64,000 bases of DNA from Janthinobacterium fluminis (GTDB taxonomy: Bacteria > Pseudomonadota > Gammaproteobacteria > Burkholderiales > Burkholderiaceae_D). The notes beneath the pieces were generated by a model that was given only the letters and a program-made list of their open reading frames with translations, had not been told where the DNA came from and made no database searches. Below, piece by piece: positions 8,662-16,713 of the stretch (position 1 is the first letter of the stretch; each line of letters begins with the position of its first letter). A program made the translations under genes and the position numbers. Location: NCBI RefSeq assembly GCF_028595325.1, contig NZ_JAQQXR010000004.1, positions 62,001 to 126,000 on the forward strand, in the 5' to 3' direction.

Positions 8662-9363
8662 CTAGGCTTCCGCGGCGCCGCAGCATTTCTTGTACTTCTT
8701 GCCGCTGCCGCAGTGGCAGGGGTCGTTGCGCCCCACCTTCGGCGTTTCGCGCACCACGGGCCGCTTGCCGCCTTCGTGCGCCGATGCCGGCATCGGCACG
8801 CCGCGCTGCCGCATCCAGAACGCATTGATCTTCACGACCGACGGCACCACCTCGTCCATCCAATGACCGGCGTCGTCGTGTTGCGCCGTCAGCGCCGCGC
8901 CATCGGACGTGCCAAGGCGCATGAACGGCGCGAACCAGGCCGGCTCGCTGACTTGCAGGGGCCGCCAGCCATCGCCGTCCAACTGCATGCCGAGCAGAAA
9001 ACCCTCGCACCACTCGGCCGCGCCCCACTCGGCGCCGCAGGTGTAGATGGGGTCGAAGCTGTCGGGGTCCTGCGTCATCCACGTGACCATATGGTTGTAA
9101 TGGCGCATGACCAACCCGGCGATACGCTCGGCGTCGCCGGCGCCGAGCCCGGACATGCCGGCGGCGCCCGCCTCCATGTCCCACACCCACGGCAGCCACT
9201 GGCTGGGCAAGACCGGGTTCGGGCCGATCGCCACCGCCGTCAGGAAGCCCTCCAGCGTCGATACGTCCATGGCACGTTCGCCCAGTTCGGGCGCGGCCAG
9301 GAGGGTATCGAGGTCGGCGTATTCGTCGTCGGACAGGGGACCGGTCATTGCTTGCTTAGACAT
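8662..9363 (-). CDS. UPF0149/YecA-type protein with C-terminal SEC-C metal-binding motif
   Basis: A 233-residue protein. The N-terminal 150 residues ([16 protein letters not shown]..., [21 protein letters not shown]) match the YecA/UPF0149 family. The last 20 residues are a SEC-C zinc finger, [18 protein letters not shown], also found at the end of SecA. The start at 9363 follows a GAAGAG ribosome site. Its role is unknown; the SEC-C tail suggests binding to the ribosome or the Sec machinery. It converges on the MBL gene at 7287-8639. Confidence 0.85.
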   Translation of the reverse strand: MSKQAMTGPLSDDEYADLDTLLAAPELGERAMDVSTLEGFLTAVAIGPNPVLPSQWLPWVWDMEAGAAGMSGLGAGDAERIAGLVMRHYNHMVTWMTQDPDSFDPIYTCGAEWGAAEWCEGFLLGMQLDGDGWRPLQVSEPAWFAPFMRLGTSDGAALTAQHDDAGHWMDEVVPSVVKINAFWMRQRGVPMPASAHEGGKRPVVRETPKVGRNDPCHCGSGKKYKKCCGAAEA

Positions 9364-9640
9364 ATGATTCTCTTCGTTTCGGGGTTCTGGTGAATGCGCC
9401 CGCCCCCGCCTTCCGCGCGACGGCAAGCTGCGCCGGCGCCATTGTACCGTCGTCGCGGCTTGTTATGACAAGTCAACAGCCGTATCGGCGAGCCACTACA
9501 GCAAACCCACCAGGACTGAACAACTAGACCCAGCTAAATGCACTGACTTTGAGGAAAATCAGACAGAAAACCTTGTGCTACACTAGATGTCAAGTACACT
9601 GTAAAGTGTCACGTAACCTGTCAACCATATTGAGCTCCCC
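9364..9640. other. Intergenic region upstream of the AT-rich cassette
   Basis: 277 bp without a convincing gene. The left half is GC-rich like the chromosome. From about 9480 the base composition shifts to AT-richer DNA that continues through the three following genes. It carries a promoter-like sequence and an inverted repeat, listed separately. No repeat or transposon end was recognised at the change point. Confidence 0.6.
9576..9609 (+). promoter_or_regulatory. Probable promoter with overlapping operator for the three-gene cassette
   Basis: An extended -10 box, TGC-TACACT (9576-9584), has no good -35 box. Just after it, at the expected transcription start, is an inverted repeat ACACT-GTAA-AGTGT (9596-9609) within GTACACTGTAAAGTGTCAC. 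A repressor binding there would block initiation. The helix-turn-helix protein encoded at 10456 is a natural candidate for autoregulation, but this is inference. Confidence 0.5.
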
Positions 9641-9652
9641 ATGGGAAAGAAA

Positions 9653-10435
9653 ATGCGAATTGCGCCGGTCTACTATACGGTGGCGCAAGTTCAGTTCAAC
9701 CCCATCCTTGACCTGGATAGCTACCTTCCAAGCATTCAATCGAACATGCGGGAGAAGCGCTTTCCGGATTTCAAGCATGAGGTGCATCAGCGATTTGTAT
9801 TCCCGCTCGGAACCGGGGGGACGGAGCAATCCCAGGTGCCGTCCCTTAGTCGTCAATCGCGCTTTTACTTTGGCGACATGGCGGAACGAACCAGTTTTTT
9901 ACTTGAAACAAATGCAATAACATTGCAGACGACTGCGTACGAAACGTTCGAATCGTTTTTGCAAACACTGCTGGACGGACTAAAAATTCTAAATCAAGTG
10001 CTGCAACTTGATTTTGTCGAACGAATTGGTTTGCGCTATCTCGATGCCGTTCATCCAGTGAACTCAAGCGACAAGTTGGAAGATTATCTCACGCCGCAAG
10101 TGCTTGGCCTGGCAAACAAACTGCCAGGCGAACTTGCGCAGTCCGTTAGCGAAACGGTCACCTTGACCGCAGCAGGTCAACTGGTATCGAGAGTCACCAT
10201 TCGTTCTGGCGGCATAGGGCTTCCTGATGACTTGGCTACGCGGCCACCGACAATTGACCCGCGCTTCACCACATGGACAGGTTTACATGCTTCAGTCGAC
10301 ACTGATGCCGCATTTGTAAAGCGAGAAGAGTTTGATTTAGCTGCAATAAAATCTCGCCTAACTGCCCTACACGATATTATTGAACAGTCATTTAAGGCTA
10401 CAGTTACTGACCATGCTCTTGCTGCATGGGCTTAG
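9653..10435 (+). CDS. TIGR04255-like family protein, function unknown
   Basis: A 260-residue protein resembling the sporadically distributed TIGR04255 family: it opens with a short beta-strand segment (RIAPVYYTVAQVQFNP), has a central FVERIGLRYLDAV strand, and ends with LTALHDIIEQSFKATVT. The ATG at 9653 is preferred to the one at 9641 because GGGAAAG precedes it at a usable distance and the family begins at this point. No signal peptide or membrane segment. Codon use and G+C are clearly lower than in the neighbours. It is first in a tight three-gene cassette with an HTH protein and a HDCDL-motif protein. Confidence 0.7.
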   Translation: MRIAPVYYTVAQVQFNPILDLDSYLPSIQSNMREKRFPDFKHEVHQRFVFPLGTGGTEQSQVPSLSRQSRFYFGDMAERTSFLLETNAITLQTTAYETFESFLQTLLDGLKILNQVLQLDFVERIGLRYLDAVHPVNSSDKLEDYLTPQVLGLANKLPGELAQSVSETVTLTAAGQLVSRVTIRSGGIGLPDDLATRPPTIDPRFTTWTGLHASVDTDAAFVKREEFDLAAIKSRLTALHDIIEQSFKATVTDHALAAWA

Positions 10436-10455
10436 TACATAAAAGGAGCTACATA

Positions 10456-11076
10456 ATGCATACTGCTGCCAACTATCGCAGTAGTGCAAATTCCCGCATT
10501 GGCACTGGAGGCTCATTTGGCTATACGCGCGAGTTCAATTGGCCAACCGCCGCCGCTGTGACAGCACAGTCAACGATCGGAACTGGTAGCGAACCCCAGC
10601 CTGCCATGTTTCGACAGAATGCTAGCCAATTTCGCGTTATTAAAACCAACCTGGTTGAGGCTGTTGCGGCGCGCAATTCGGCACAAGACTTGGCCCGGAT
10701 ACGCCAAGTGCTGTCGCCTGCCGTTTCTGACCTCGCGAACACATTGGGTGTTACTCGACAATCCATATATAACTGGCTCAATGGGGAGGCAATTGCAGAA
10801 GAGAATGCTTTGAAACTTCGCGACCTTGCGCAAGCCGCAGACGTGCTTTCCCATGCAGGCGTGAGCGTCAATAGCACGCTACTGAAACGAAAGTTCGCAA
10901 GCGGAAAAACACTTCTCCAAGTCGCGCAGTCCGGGGCCTCTGCCTCAGACGCCGCTGCGGTATTAATTCAAGTACTCAGGCGAGAATCTGAGCAACGCGA
11001 ACGATTAAGTGCTCGCTTTGAAGATCGAGAAAAAATTCCGCCAACTGTGGATTTTGACTTGCCATCCGCCGGCTAG
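10456..11076 (+). CDS. Helix-turn-helix DNA-binding protein of the cassette
   Basis: A 206-residue protein. A low-complexity N-terminus of about 65 residues (many Ser, Thr, Gly) is followed by an XRE/Cro-like helix-turn-helix at about 90-130 (VSDLANTLGVTRQSIYNWLNG then EENALKLRDLAQAADVL) and a charged C-terminal helix (RRESEQRERLSARFEDREK). The start at 10456 has a strong AGGAG seven bases upstream. It follows the TIGR04255-like gene by 20 bp and precedes the HDCDL gene by 16 bp. Likely autoregulator, or a DNA-targeting subunit of the cassette; not known. Confidence 0.75.
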   Translation: MHTAANYRSSANSRIGTGGSFGYTREFNWPTAAAVTAQSTIGTGSEPQPAMFRQNASQFRVIKTNLVEAVAARNSAQDLARIRQVLSPAVSDLANTLGVTRQSIYNWLNGEAIAEENALKLRDLAQAADVLSHAGVSVNSTLLKRKFASGKTLLQVAQSGASASDAAAVLIQVLRRESEQRERLSARFEDREKIPPTVDFDLPSAG

Positions 11077-11092
11077 CCACAATAGGTGAAAT

Positions 11093-11932
11093 ATGGCGGA
11101 ATGGAGTCGGGACACACCGTGGCGGCAAGGACAACTCCTACAAAGCGACGTGGCGGAGAAATTGGGGCTTTGCCATGCAGATGGCAAGGAACACACATTG
11201 GTTGTTATTGCCAGCCATGACTGCGATCTCACTCAAACACCTACGATTGAACCCGCCATTGAGGTAATAGTTGGCCGCATCGTGGATGAATTAAATGGAA
11301 ATTACTGTTACTCAAAAAACCCTCGAAAACTCCACATAATATTTGACGGCGCGCCGTCAATAATTGCGGAATTTGAGGCAAGCAAGAAGATACCAATTCC
11401 AAAAGAAACGCTCCAAGAAACTACTCCGCGCCAAGACTTGCAACTCAGCCCCACAAGCCTCAATACATTACAGTTTTGGCTCGCAAGCAGGTATCGCCGT
11501 TCAGCGTTTCCAGAAGAATTCGAGCGGCGTCTCGGCAGCAAAGAGGTGAAACTAGCCGAGAAGATTTACAACATCATGAAGCCAGCAGGTGAGAACGTCT
11601 CTGGCATTTTTTTTGATGTGGACGATGGCGCAGAAATAAATCGGGACGGCCCAGACGATACATACACTCTCAGCATTATGATCATTTACCCCGCAGAACC
11701 GGAACCACTAGAAGCTGAAAAGGTGGCCGCGACGGCAGCGCAAGAAATCCAAAAAGCATTTGAGGAAAAACTCTTTAAGCCGCAAGGAAAATGGCAGCAT
11801 ATCGAGTTATCCAGTTGTGACGCCATTTCTGAAGAGGCAATAAGCTACGGCGTATTCAAACAACTCAAGCGCTGGAGGTTCGAGCACATGAGCCTTGCAG
11901 GCCAACCGCAACAGGCCACGCTGCCGGAGTAG
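11093..11932 (+). CDS. Unknown protein with HDCDL motif
   Basis: A 279-residue soluble protein I do not recognise as a named family. Visible features: N-terminal EWSRDTPWRQGQLL, then a hydrophobic strand ending in ASHDCDLTQ (about residues 40-48), which looks like a catalytic or metal-binding His-Asp-Cys-Asp cluster, then a basic patch (FWLASRYRRSAFPEEF) and an acidic loop (DVDDGAEINRDGPDD). It is the third gene of the AT-richer cassette, with an AGGTG site before its ATG. The Trp-Arg-x-Gly-Gln...His-Asp-Cys-Asp arrangement suggests an enzyme, but no function can be assigned. Confidence 0.65.
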   Translation: MAEWSRDTPWRQGQLLQSDVAEKLGLCHADGKEHTLVVIASHDCDLTQTPTIEPAIEVIVGRIVDELNGNYCYSKNPRKLHIIFDGAPSIIAEFEASKKIPIPKETLQETTPRQDLQLSPTSLNTLQFWLASRYRRSAFPEEFERRLGSKEVKLAEKIYNIMKPAGENVSGIFFDVDDGAEINRDGPDDTYTLSIMIIYPAEPEPLEAEKVAATAAQEIQKAFEEKLFKPQGKWQHIELSSCDAISEEAISYGVFKQLKRWRFEHMSLAGQPQQATLPE

Positions 11933-12181
11933 CGGTGAACAACTGGCTTCGCCATGCGTATCCAATCTATCTTTTATCCTTGAGCGCGTCCTGTTCCACA
12001 GGGAAATCGCCGCGCCTAGCCCTGGCCCGGCTTTGGCGCCAGATTGCGCTCTAGCCGCCACCACGTCCAACACGGCCTTCCGCATCGCCGCTGCAGGTTT
12101 TGGCGTTTTGACCACCAACGGGCGCAATATTTGCCCCGATGCCGGAAACGCGCCGCGCCCCCAAGGCCGCGGCGCCCGACG
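11933..12181. other. Intergenic region downstream of the cassette
   Basis: 249 bp between the end of the AT-rich cassette and the convergent exported-protein gene. Composition returns to GC-rich within about 60 bp. The minus strand can be read as a short stretch resembling coding sequence (AARAQSGAKAGPGLGAAI) without a start or family match. It could be debris of an older gene, but this is weak. No terminator hairpin with a T-run was seen. Confidence 0.4.
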
Positions 12182-13447
12182 TCAAGGCTTGTCGCCGGCC
12201 AGTTGCGCGCAGCGCTGCGCCAGCGGCGGCAGCGCCACCTGCCCCGGCGCGAATTGCAGCAGGCTCTTGCTGGCCTGCTCGACGTCCTTGTTCAGCTCGG
12301 TCAAATAGCGGCTGCGCTCCTCGCTTTGCCATTCGGCGTCGGCGAAGTCCTTGACCGGATGGCTCTTGCTGACGTGCACCGGGCCGGCCAGGCGCGGCAT
12401 CAGCGCGCGGTCGGGGTCGGTGTTTTCCTTCAGCAGATAGGCGTCGACGTCGCGCAGCGTCAGCGGCAGCGCCGCTTGCTGGTCGCCAATCAGCTTGCCA
12501 AACACGGTCAGCTTGATGTCGTTCGGGCCAGCCGCCAGCACCTCGTTGAAGGTGAGCAGCGCAAAGGGCTTGCCCTTGGCGTCGTCGACGCGGCCGCTGA
12601 CCACGTAGCGGCCCGGCTGGCGCACCTCGGCCTTCAAATAATAGGTCAAGGAGCCGTTTTCGACGACGTCGCGCACCGGGCCGCTCCACGTGGCCGGCAA
12701 TTCCGGCGTGTAGATGACGTCGAAGACGACGACGCCGGCGCGCTCGCCGACGCTGTAGTTGACCTCGGTACGTATGGTGCCGTCGAACTGGGCGAAGCCG
12801 CTCTGCGACGGCGCCAGCGTGGCCGCGTGGCTGCCGTCCTCGCGGCCGCCAAATTGCAGGGTGACGGGCGTCACCGGGCGGCTGGCGCCGAAGGTCAGGC
12901 CGCGCGCCACCGCCCGCGTGACGCTCAGCGGCAAGCTCGCGCCGGCCGCATCGACGGCCTTCAGCGTGAAGGCCACGCTCTCGCCCGGCGCCATGTAGAC
13001 GCGCGTCTGCGAGGTTTGCAGTTGCACCGTGCGATCGCTGCCCTTGTCGGTGCGCATAGGGTGGCTTTCCTCCACCGGCCGGTTCGGATACACCTGGTCG
13101 GGATGCTCGGCCATCGGCCGCGAGCTGTTCGGATAGCGCGTGTTGTCGCGGTAGCTGCAATAGGCGCGGTCGGCCTGCTCCAGCTGGCTGACCAGTTCCG
13201 GCATGCCGGCCGGACCGCCTGCCGGCACGTCCGGGGCCGCGCCGATGCCGGGCCAGGCCGGCGCGGACGCGGCGGCGACGGCCGGGCGCGCCGCCGTGGC
13301 CTCGCCGGCCGCCGGCCACAGCGCGACGCCGGCGGCCAGCAGCGCCACCGCCAGGCACAGCGTCGCCGGCCAATGGCGCCGCAGCCAGCCGGCCCCGGGC
13401 GCAGCCGGGCCGGCCGGCTGCGCCTGCTTGCCCCGCTTAGCGGGCAC
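12182..13447 (-). CDS. Exported or membrane-anchored protein, function unknown
   Basis: A 421-residue protein with a basic N-terminus and one membrane segment at about 25-45 (WPATLCLAVALLAAGVALWPA), then an Ala/Pro-rich linker, so it is probably anchored in the inner membrane with a periplasmic body. The body looks like beta-sandwich sequence (SVTRAVARGLTFG, VTLQFGGREDGSHAATLAP, YYLKAEVRQPGRYVVSGRV) and ends with a helix around PLAQRCAQLAG. No catalytic motif recognised. Its start overlaps the end of the upstream secreted-protein gene by 11 bp, so the two are almost certainly co-expressed and may form a pair at the envelope. Confidence 0.7.
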   Translation of the reverse strand: MPAKRGKQAQPAGPAAPGAGWLRRHWPATLCLAVALLAAGVALWPAAGEATAARPAVAAASAPAWPGIGAAPDVPAGGPAGMPELVSQLEQADRAYCSYRDNTRYPNSSRPMAEHPDQVYPNRPVEESHPMRTDKGSDRTVQLQTSQTRVYMAPGESVAFTLKAVDAAGASLPLSVTRAVARGLTFGASRPVTPVTLQFGGREDGSHAATLAPSQSGFAQFDGTIRTEVNYSVGERAGVVVFDVIYTPELPATWSGPVRDVVENGSLTYYLKAEVRQPGRYVVSGRVDDAKGKPFALLTFNEVLAAGPNDIKLTVFGKLIGDQQAALPLTLRDVDAYLLKENTDPDRALMPRLAGPVHVSKSHPVKDFADAEWQSEERSRYLTELNKDVEQASKSLLQFAPGQVALPPLAQRCAQLAGDKP

Positions 13448-14312
13448 TGTTCACCACGGCACCGCGCACGACGGAGATGATGCCCTGCCAGTTGCCGTTG
13501 GAATAATGGTCATACTGCTCCTTGGTGTCGCGGAACTCGACCGAATGGTAACTCCACTTGGTCGAACCGTTGGCGTTCGCCCCGCTGCCCATCGTCAGCT
13601 CGGGGCAGGAGTCGCCCGGATTGCACAGCGCCTGGCCGGCCGCGCCGGAGACGCCGCCCGAGCTATGGTAGGCGATGGCCTGGTCGTCCTGGCCCGGCAA
13701 CACGAAGGAATAAAGCGTCCCTTTGCCGCCCGGATACATATAGAACCAGACGTTGCGCGTCTCGTTGTGGTTGAACATGGCGCGGGCCGTGGTCGTCTTC
13801 AAGTCCTTGACCAGCGGTTCGGAGGTCGTGTCGGAGCCGATGTCGGAGAGTTCCGAGCCGCCCGCCGCGCCCGAGGCCGCGCGCACCCACTTGATGTTCC
13901 AGCCGACCTGGCTGCTGCCGTCGGTGTTGCCGCAGACGCCGCCGCTGCCCGGGCTGGCGTTCTTTTTCAGGCGCGAGCTGCCGCCGTAGTTGGCCATCGT
14001 GTAGGCCATCATGAAGTCGCCGGCGCTGTGGGTGGCCACGTAGCACCAGTTCGGCCCCGTGCAAAAGCAGTCGAGGGCATCGCGGATCTTGCCGTTTTGC
14101 GAGGAAATGCTGTTGTAGCCATCCCAATTGACCGCCTTTTTATTGACGCCGGCGGCAGTCGCCGCCGGCCCCCAGTAGGTGAAGCTGGCGTAATCGCCGG
14201 CGGTGCCCTTGCCGTTGCGCCCGTTAATCCACAGGGTGTAATTGGTGGCGCTGGCAATGGTGGTAATGGAAAGCAAAAGTAGGGTCAGGGCAATGCGTAT
14301 CAGTCTGGTCAT
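13437..14312 (-). CDS. Secreted protein with lipase-like THSAGD motif
   Basis: 291 residues with a clean signal peptide (IRIALTLLLLSITTIASA, cleavage near residue 22). The segment WCYVATHSAGDFMMAY around Ser96 resembles the nucleophile elbow of alpha/beta hydrolases (His-Ser-x-Gly), preceded by a strand with VNWDGYNS. Six cysteines (near 82, 84, 90 and later CGN, CNPGDSC) suggest disulfides and an extracellular location. A triad His may be in WSYHSVEF near the C-terminus. Function inferred only as a possible secreted esterase; the overlapping partner gene at 12182-13447 is of unknown role. Confidence 0.7.
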   Translation of the reverse strand: MTRLIRIALTLLLLSITTIASATNYTLWINGRNGKGTAGDYASFTYWGPAATAAGVNKKAVNWDGYNSISSQNGKIRDALDCFCTGPNWCYVATHSAGDFMMAYTMANYGGSSRLKKNASPGSGGVCGNTDGSSQVGWNIKWVRAASGAAGGSELSDIGSDTTSEPLVKDLKTTTARAMFNHNETRNVWFYMYPGGKGTLYSFVLPGQDDQAIAYHSSGGVSGAAGQALCNPGDSCPELTMGSGANANGSTKWSYHSVEFRDTKEQYDHYSNGNWQGIISVVRGAVVNSAR

Positions 14313-14434
14313 TTAATTCTCCGTAGCAATGCATGGGTGAATGAAACTGCGTATGAAGGCCGCTGGAAGATGGCTGGGCGGGCGGCGGCGCGTGCGGCCT
14401 TGGTCCGTCGGATGGCTGGTGCGGCTTGCCGACA

Positions 14435-14440
14435 AGCATA
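14435..14440 (-). promoter_or_regulatory. Possible -10 box for the secreted-protein gene
   Basis: On the minus strand TATGCT lies about 120 bp before the 14312 start, without a good -35 box. The lack of a -35 and the direct repeats upstream (14489-14525) would suit an activator-dependent promoter. Tentative. Confidence 0.3.
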
Positions 14441-14488
14441 GCTTTTTGGCAAAGTTGAAGTGGCTACACCTTGAGCCATAGACGCAAC

Positions 14489-14525
14489 TGGCTCGCCAGG
14501 ACATCAAATTGGCTCGCCAGGTCAT
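14489..14525. repeat. Direct repeat, two copies, 21-bp period
   Basis: TGGCTCGCCAGG(A/T)CAT occurs at 14489-14504 and 14510-14525. The 21-bp period puts both on one face of the helix, and each copy holds a small dyad TGGC-TC-GCCA. The repeats lie about 180-210 bp upstream of the secreted-protein start and roughly 70 and 90 bp upstream of its candidate transcription start, typical for an activator binding site. Confidence 0.6.
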
Positions 14526-14603
14526 GTCGGCGTTGCGGAAAAGCCGCAGGCGGCAGGCGGGCACGCCAGATGGCAGTACGGGAATCTATTGTTATGTAGG
14601 AAA

Positions 14604-15383
14604 TTACTTGGCCGCCGCCGCGACGCCGGCCTCGGCCAGGCCGCGCAGCGCGCCCCAGTCGTCGGCGCAGCGCACGACGTCGCCGACGACGATGACGCTC
14701 GGGCTGCCCAGGCCGCTCGCGCGCAAGGCGCCCGGCAATTCTCCCAGCGTGGTCAGCAACTGGCGCTGCCCGGCCCGGCTGGCCGACTGCACCACGGCCA
14801 CCGGCGTGGCGGGCGCCGCGCCGCCCGCCAGCAGGGCCGCCTGGATCGCCGCGCAGCGCGCCACGCCCATGTAAATGACCAGGGTCAGCCCGCTTTGCGC
14901 CAGCGCCGCCCAGTTCGGCTCCGACGCGGCGTCCTTGCCGTGGCCCGTGACGAAGACGGCGCCCTGGCTCCAGCGCCGGTGCGTCAGCGGCACGCCGAGG
15001 CTGGCCGGCGCCGCCAGGCCGCTGCTGATGCCCGGCACGACGTCGACGGCGATGCCGTGGGCGCGCAGCATGGCGCGCTCCTCGCCGCCGCGGCCGAACA
15101 GGTACGGGTCGCCGCCCTTCAGGCGCACGACGCGCATGCCGGCGCGCGCCTCGGCCAGCATCAGGCGCTCGATGAATTCCTGCGGCGTCTGCCGGCAACC
15201 GCCGCGCTTGCCGACGTGGATCACACGCGCCGCCGCCGGCGCGTAGGCGAGGATGTCGGGGTTGACCAGATCGTCCGTGAGCAGCACGTCGGCCTGCTGG
15301 ATCGCCTTCAGCGCCTTGATCGTCAACAACTCCGGGTCGCCGGGGCCGGCCCCGACCAGTGTCACGCTACCTAGCTTGCTCAT
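14604..15383 (-). CDS. cobA: Uroporphyrinogen-III C-methyltransferase (SUMT)
   Basis: Transfers two methyl groups from S-adenosylmethionine to uroporphyrinogen III, giving precorrin-2, the route to siroheme. 259 residues, the size of single-domain CobA. Family motifs: VGAGPGDPELLTIKAL near residues 10-25, VIHVGKRGG near 55, VVRLKGGDPYLFGRGGEE near 85-102, and VVPGISSGLAAPASLGVPLTHR near 115-135. Siroheme is the cofactor of NirB in this window. The gene overlaps nasS by 4 bp (ATGA), so it is co-translated with the nitrate sensor. Confidence 0.95.
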   Translation of the reverse strand: MSKLGSVTLVGAGPGDPELLTIKALKAIQQADVLLTDDLVNPDILAYAPAAARVIHVGKRGGCRQTPQEFIERLMLAEARAGMRVVRLKGGDPYLFGRGGEERAMLRAHGIAVDVVPGISSGLAAPASLGVPLTHRRWSQGAVFVTGHGKDAASEPNWAALAQSGLTLVIYMGVARCAAIQAALLAGGAAPATPVAVVQSASRAGQRQLLTTLGELPGALRASGLGSPSVIVVGDVVRCADDWGALRGLAEAGVAAAAK

Positions 15384-16576
15384 GCCTGCTCCCTGTCGTG
15401 TTTAGCCCACTGTATATCGAACGACGCCGCATACGCCGCCGGGTCGCTGCCATCCCACACCTTGCCGTCGATGAGCGTGGCGCTGCGCATCAGCCCGGCC
15501 GGCAGCGCCGTGCCCGTCATGACGGCCGCCTCCCGGTACAGCGCCACCTGGTTGACGGCGCCGGCCACGCCGAGATAATCCGGCTCGTCCTTCAGCAAAC
15601 CCCAGCGGCGGTGCTGCGTCATGAACCACATGCCGTCCGACAGGTAGGGGAAGTTGACGGCCCCTTCGCGGTGGAATTTCAGGCTGTTGGCGTCGTCCCA
15701 GCGCTTACCCAGGCCGTTTTGATAGTGTCCCAGGATGCGCTCCTCGATCGCGCCGCGCCCCGTGTTCAGGTAGTCGGCGGCCGCGATCACCTCGACCATC
15801 CTGCGTTTGTTGGCGACTGACGCCTCGATCCACTTGCCCGCGTCGAGCACGGCGGCGATCAAGGCGCGGCAGGTGTGCGGGTTCTGCGCGGCGAACTCGC
15901 GCCTCGTGCCCAGCGCCTTGCCCGGATGGTCGGGCCAGATTTGCTGCGTGGTGGCGGCCGTGACGCCGACGCCGTCGAGGATGGCTTGATGCCCCCAGGG
16001 CTCGCCGGCGCAGAAACCGTCTATATGGCCGGCGTCCAGGTTCGCCACCATCTGCGGCGGCGGCACCGTGACGACGCGGGCGTCGCGGAACGGGGCGATG
16101 CCGTGCGCCGCCAGCCAGTAATACAGGTACATCGCGTGGGTGCCGGTGGGGAAGGTCTGGGCGAAGGTGTAGGCGCGCGGCCGGGCGCGCATCAACCCGG
16201 CCAACGAGGCGCCGTCGACCGCGCCCTGCCCCGCCAACGCGCGCGACAGCGTGATCGCCTGGCCGTTGTGGTTCAGGTTCATCAGCACCGCCATGTCGCG
16301 CTGCGGCCCGCCTATGCCCATCTGGACGCCATACACCAGACCGTACAGCGCATGCGCCGCGTCCAGCTCGCCGCTGCCCAGCTTGTCGCGCACGGCGGCC
16401 CACGACGCCTCCCGGCGCAGCTCGATCTTGATGCCGTAGCGGCGGTCGAAGCCCAGCACCGCCGCCATCACCAGCGAGGCGCAGTCCGTCAGCGGCAGGA
16501 AACCCACCCTGACCGTCTCCCGCTCCGGTTTGTCCGACCCGGCCACCCAGGCCCCCGCGCTCGCTTGTTCTGGCAT
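15380..16576 (-). CDS. nasS: NasS-type nitrate sensor protein (NrtA/CmpA-like)
   Basis: 398 residues of the nitrate-binding periplasmic-protein fold (NrtA/SsuA type) but with no signal peptide, which is typical of cytoplasmic NasS. Typical segments: VRVGFLPLTDCASLVMA, LGSGELDAAHALYGLVYGVQMGIGG, DGFCAGEPWGHQAI. By the known NasS-NasT mechanism it binds NasT without nitrate and releases it when nitrate binds. The ATG at 16576 follows GGGAG; an earlier TTG is possible. It is followed by cobA with 4-bp overlap. A leader terminator lies just upstream (16596-16647), so it may itself be under antitermination control. Confidence 0.9.
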   Translation of the reverse strand: MPEQASAGAWVAGSDKPERETVRVGFLPLTDCASLVMAAVLGFDRRYGIKIELRREASWAAVRDKLGSGELDAAHALYGLVYGVQMGIGGPQRDMAVLMNLNHNGQAITLSRALAGQGAVDGASLAGLMRARPRAYTFAQTFPTGTHAMYLYYWLAAHGIAPFRDARVVTVPPPQMVANLDAGHIDGFCAGEPWGHQAILDGVGVTAATTQQIWPDHPGKALGTRREFAAQNPHTCRALIAAVLDAGKWIEASVANKRRMVEVIAAADYLNTGRGAIEERILGHYQNGLGKRWDDANSLKFHREGAVNFPYLSDGMWFMTQHRRWGLLKDEPDYLGVAGAVNQVALYREAAVMTGTALPAGLMRSATLIDGKVWDGSDPAAYAASFDIQWAKHDREQA

Positions 16577-16595
16577 ACCGCTCCCTGTTATATCC

Positions 16596-16647
16596 AAAAA
16601 TGCAAAAAGCGTCTCTCCGGCACGAATCGTTCATGCTTGAAAGACGC
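16596..16647 (-). terminator. Intrinsic terminator upstream of nasS
   Basis: On the minus strand GCGTCTTTC (16647-16639) pairs with GAGAGACGC (16617-16609), one G-U pair, loop 21 bases, followed by TTTTTGCATTTTT (16608-16596). It is 206 bp after the nasT stop and 19 bp before the nasS start. It could end the nasT transcript or act as a leader attenuator of nasS-cobA. Confidence 0.75.
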
Positions 16648-16663
16648 CTTTGTCTTAGCTGGC

Positions 16664-16683
16664 TCCGGCCGCCGTTGGCGGGA
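16664..16683 (-). promoter_or_regulatory. Candidate ANTAR hairpin in the nasS leader
   Basis: On the minus strand a hairpin with loop AACGGC has the A1/G4 hexaloop rule. The stem is 3 bp, one G-G mismatch, then 3 bp (TCC-C-GCC with GGC-C-GGA). It sits 16 bases before the terminator, close to the 12 bases seen in the nitrate operon leader. I could not find the first hairpin of the usual pair, so this is tentative. Confidence 0.4.
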
Positions 16684-16713
16684 ACCGTTTAATATGGATT
16701 GAGCAAGGAGCAT

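Noticed and set aside
11933..12181. A broken gene downstream of the AT-rich cassette.
   Set aside because: The short coding-like stretch has no start, no stop-delimited domain and no recognisable family, so no pseudogene is called.
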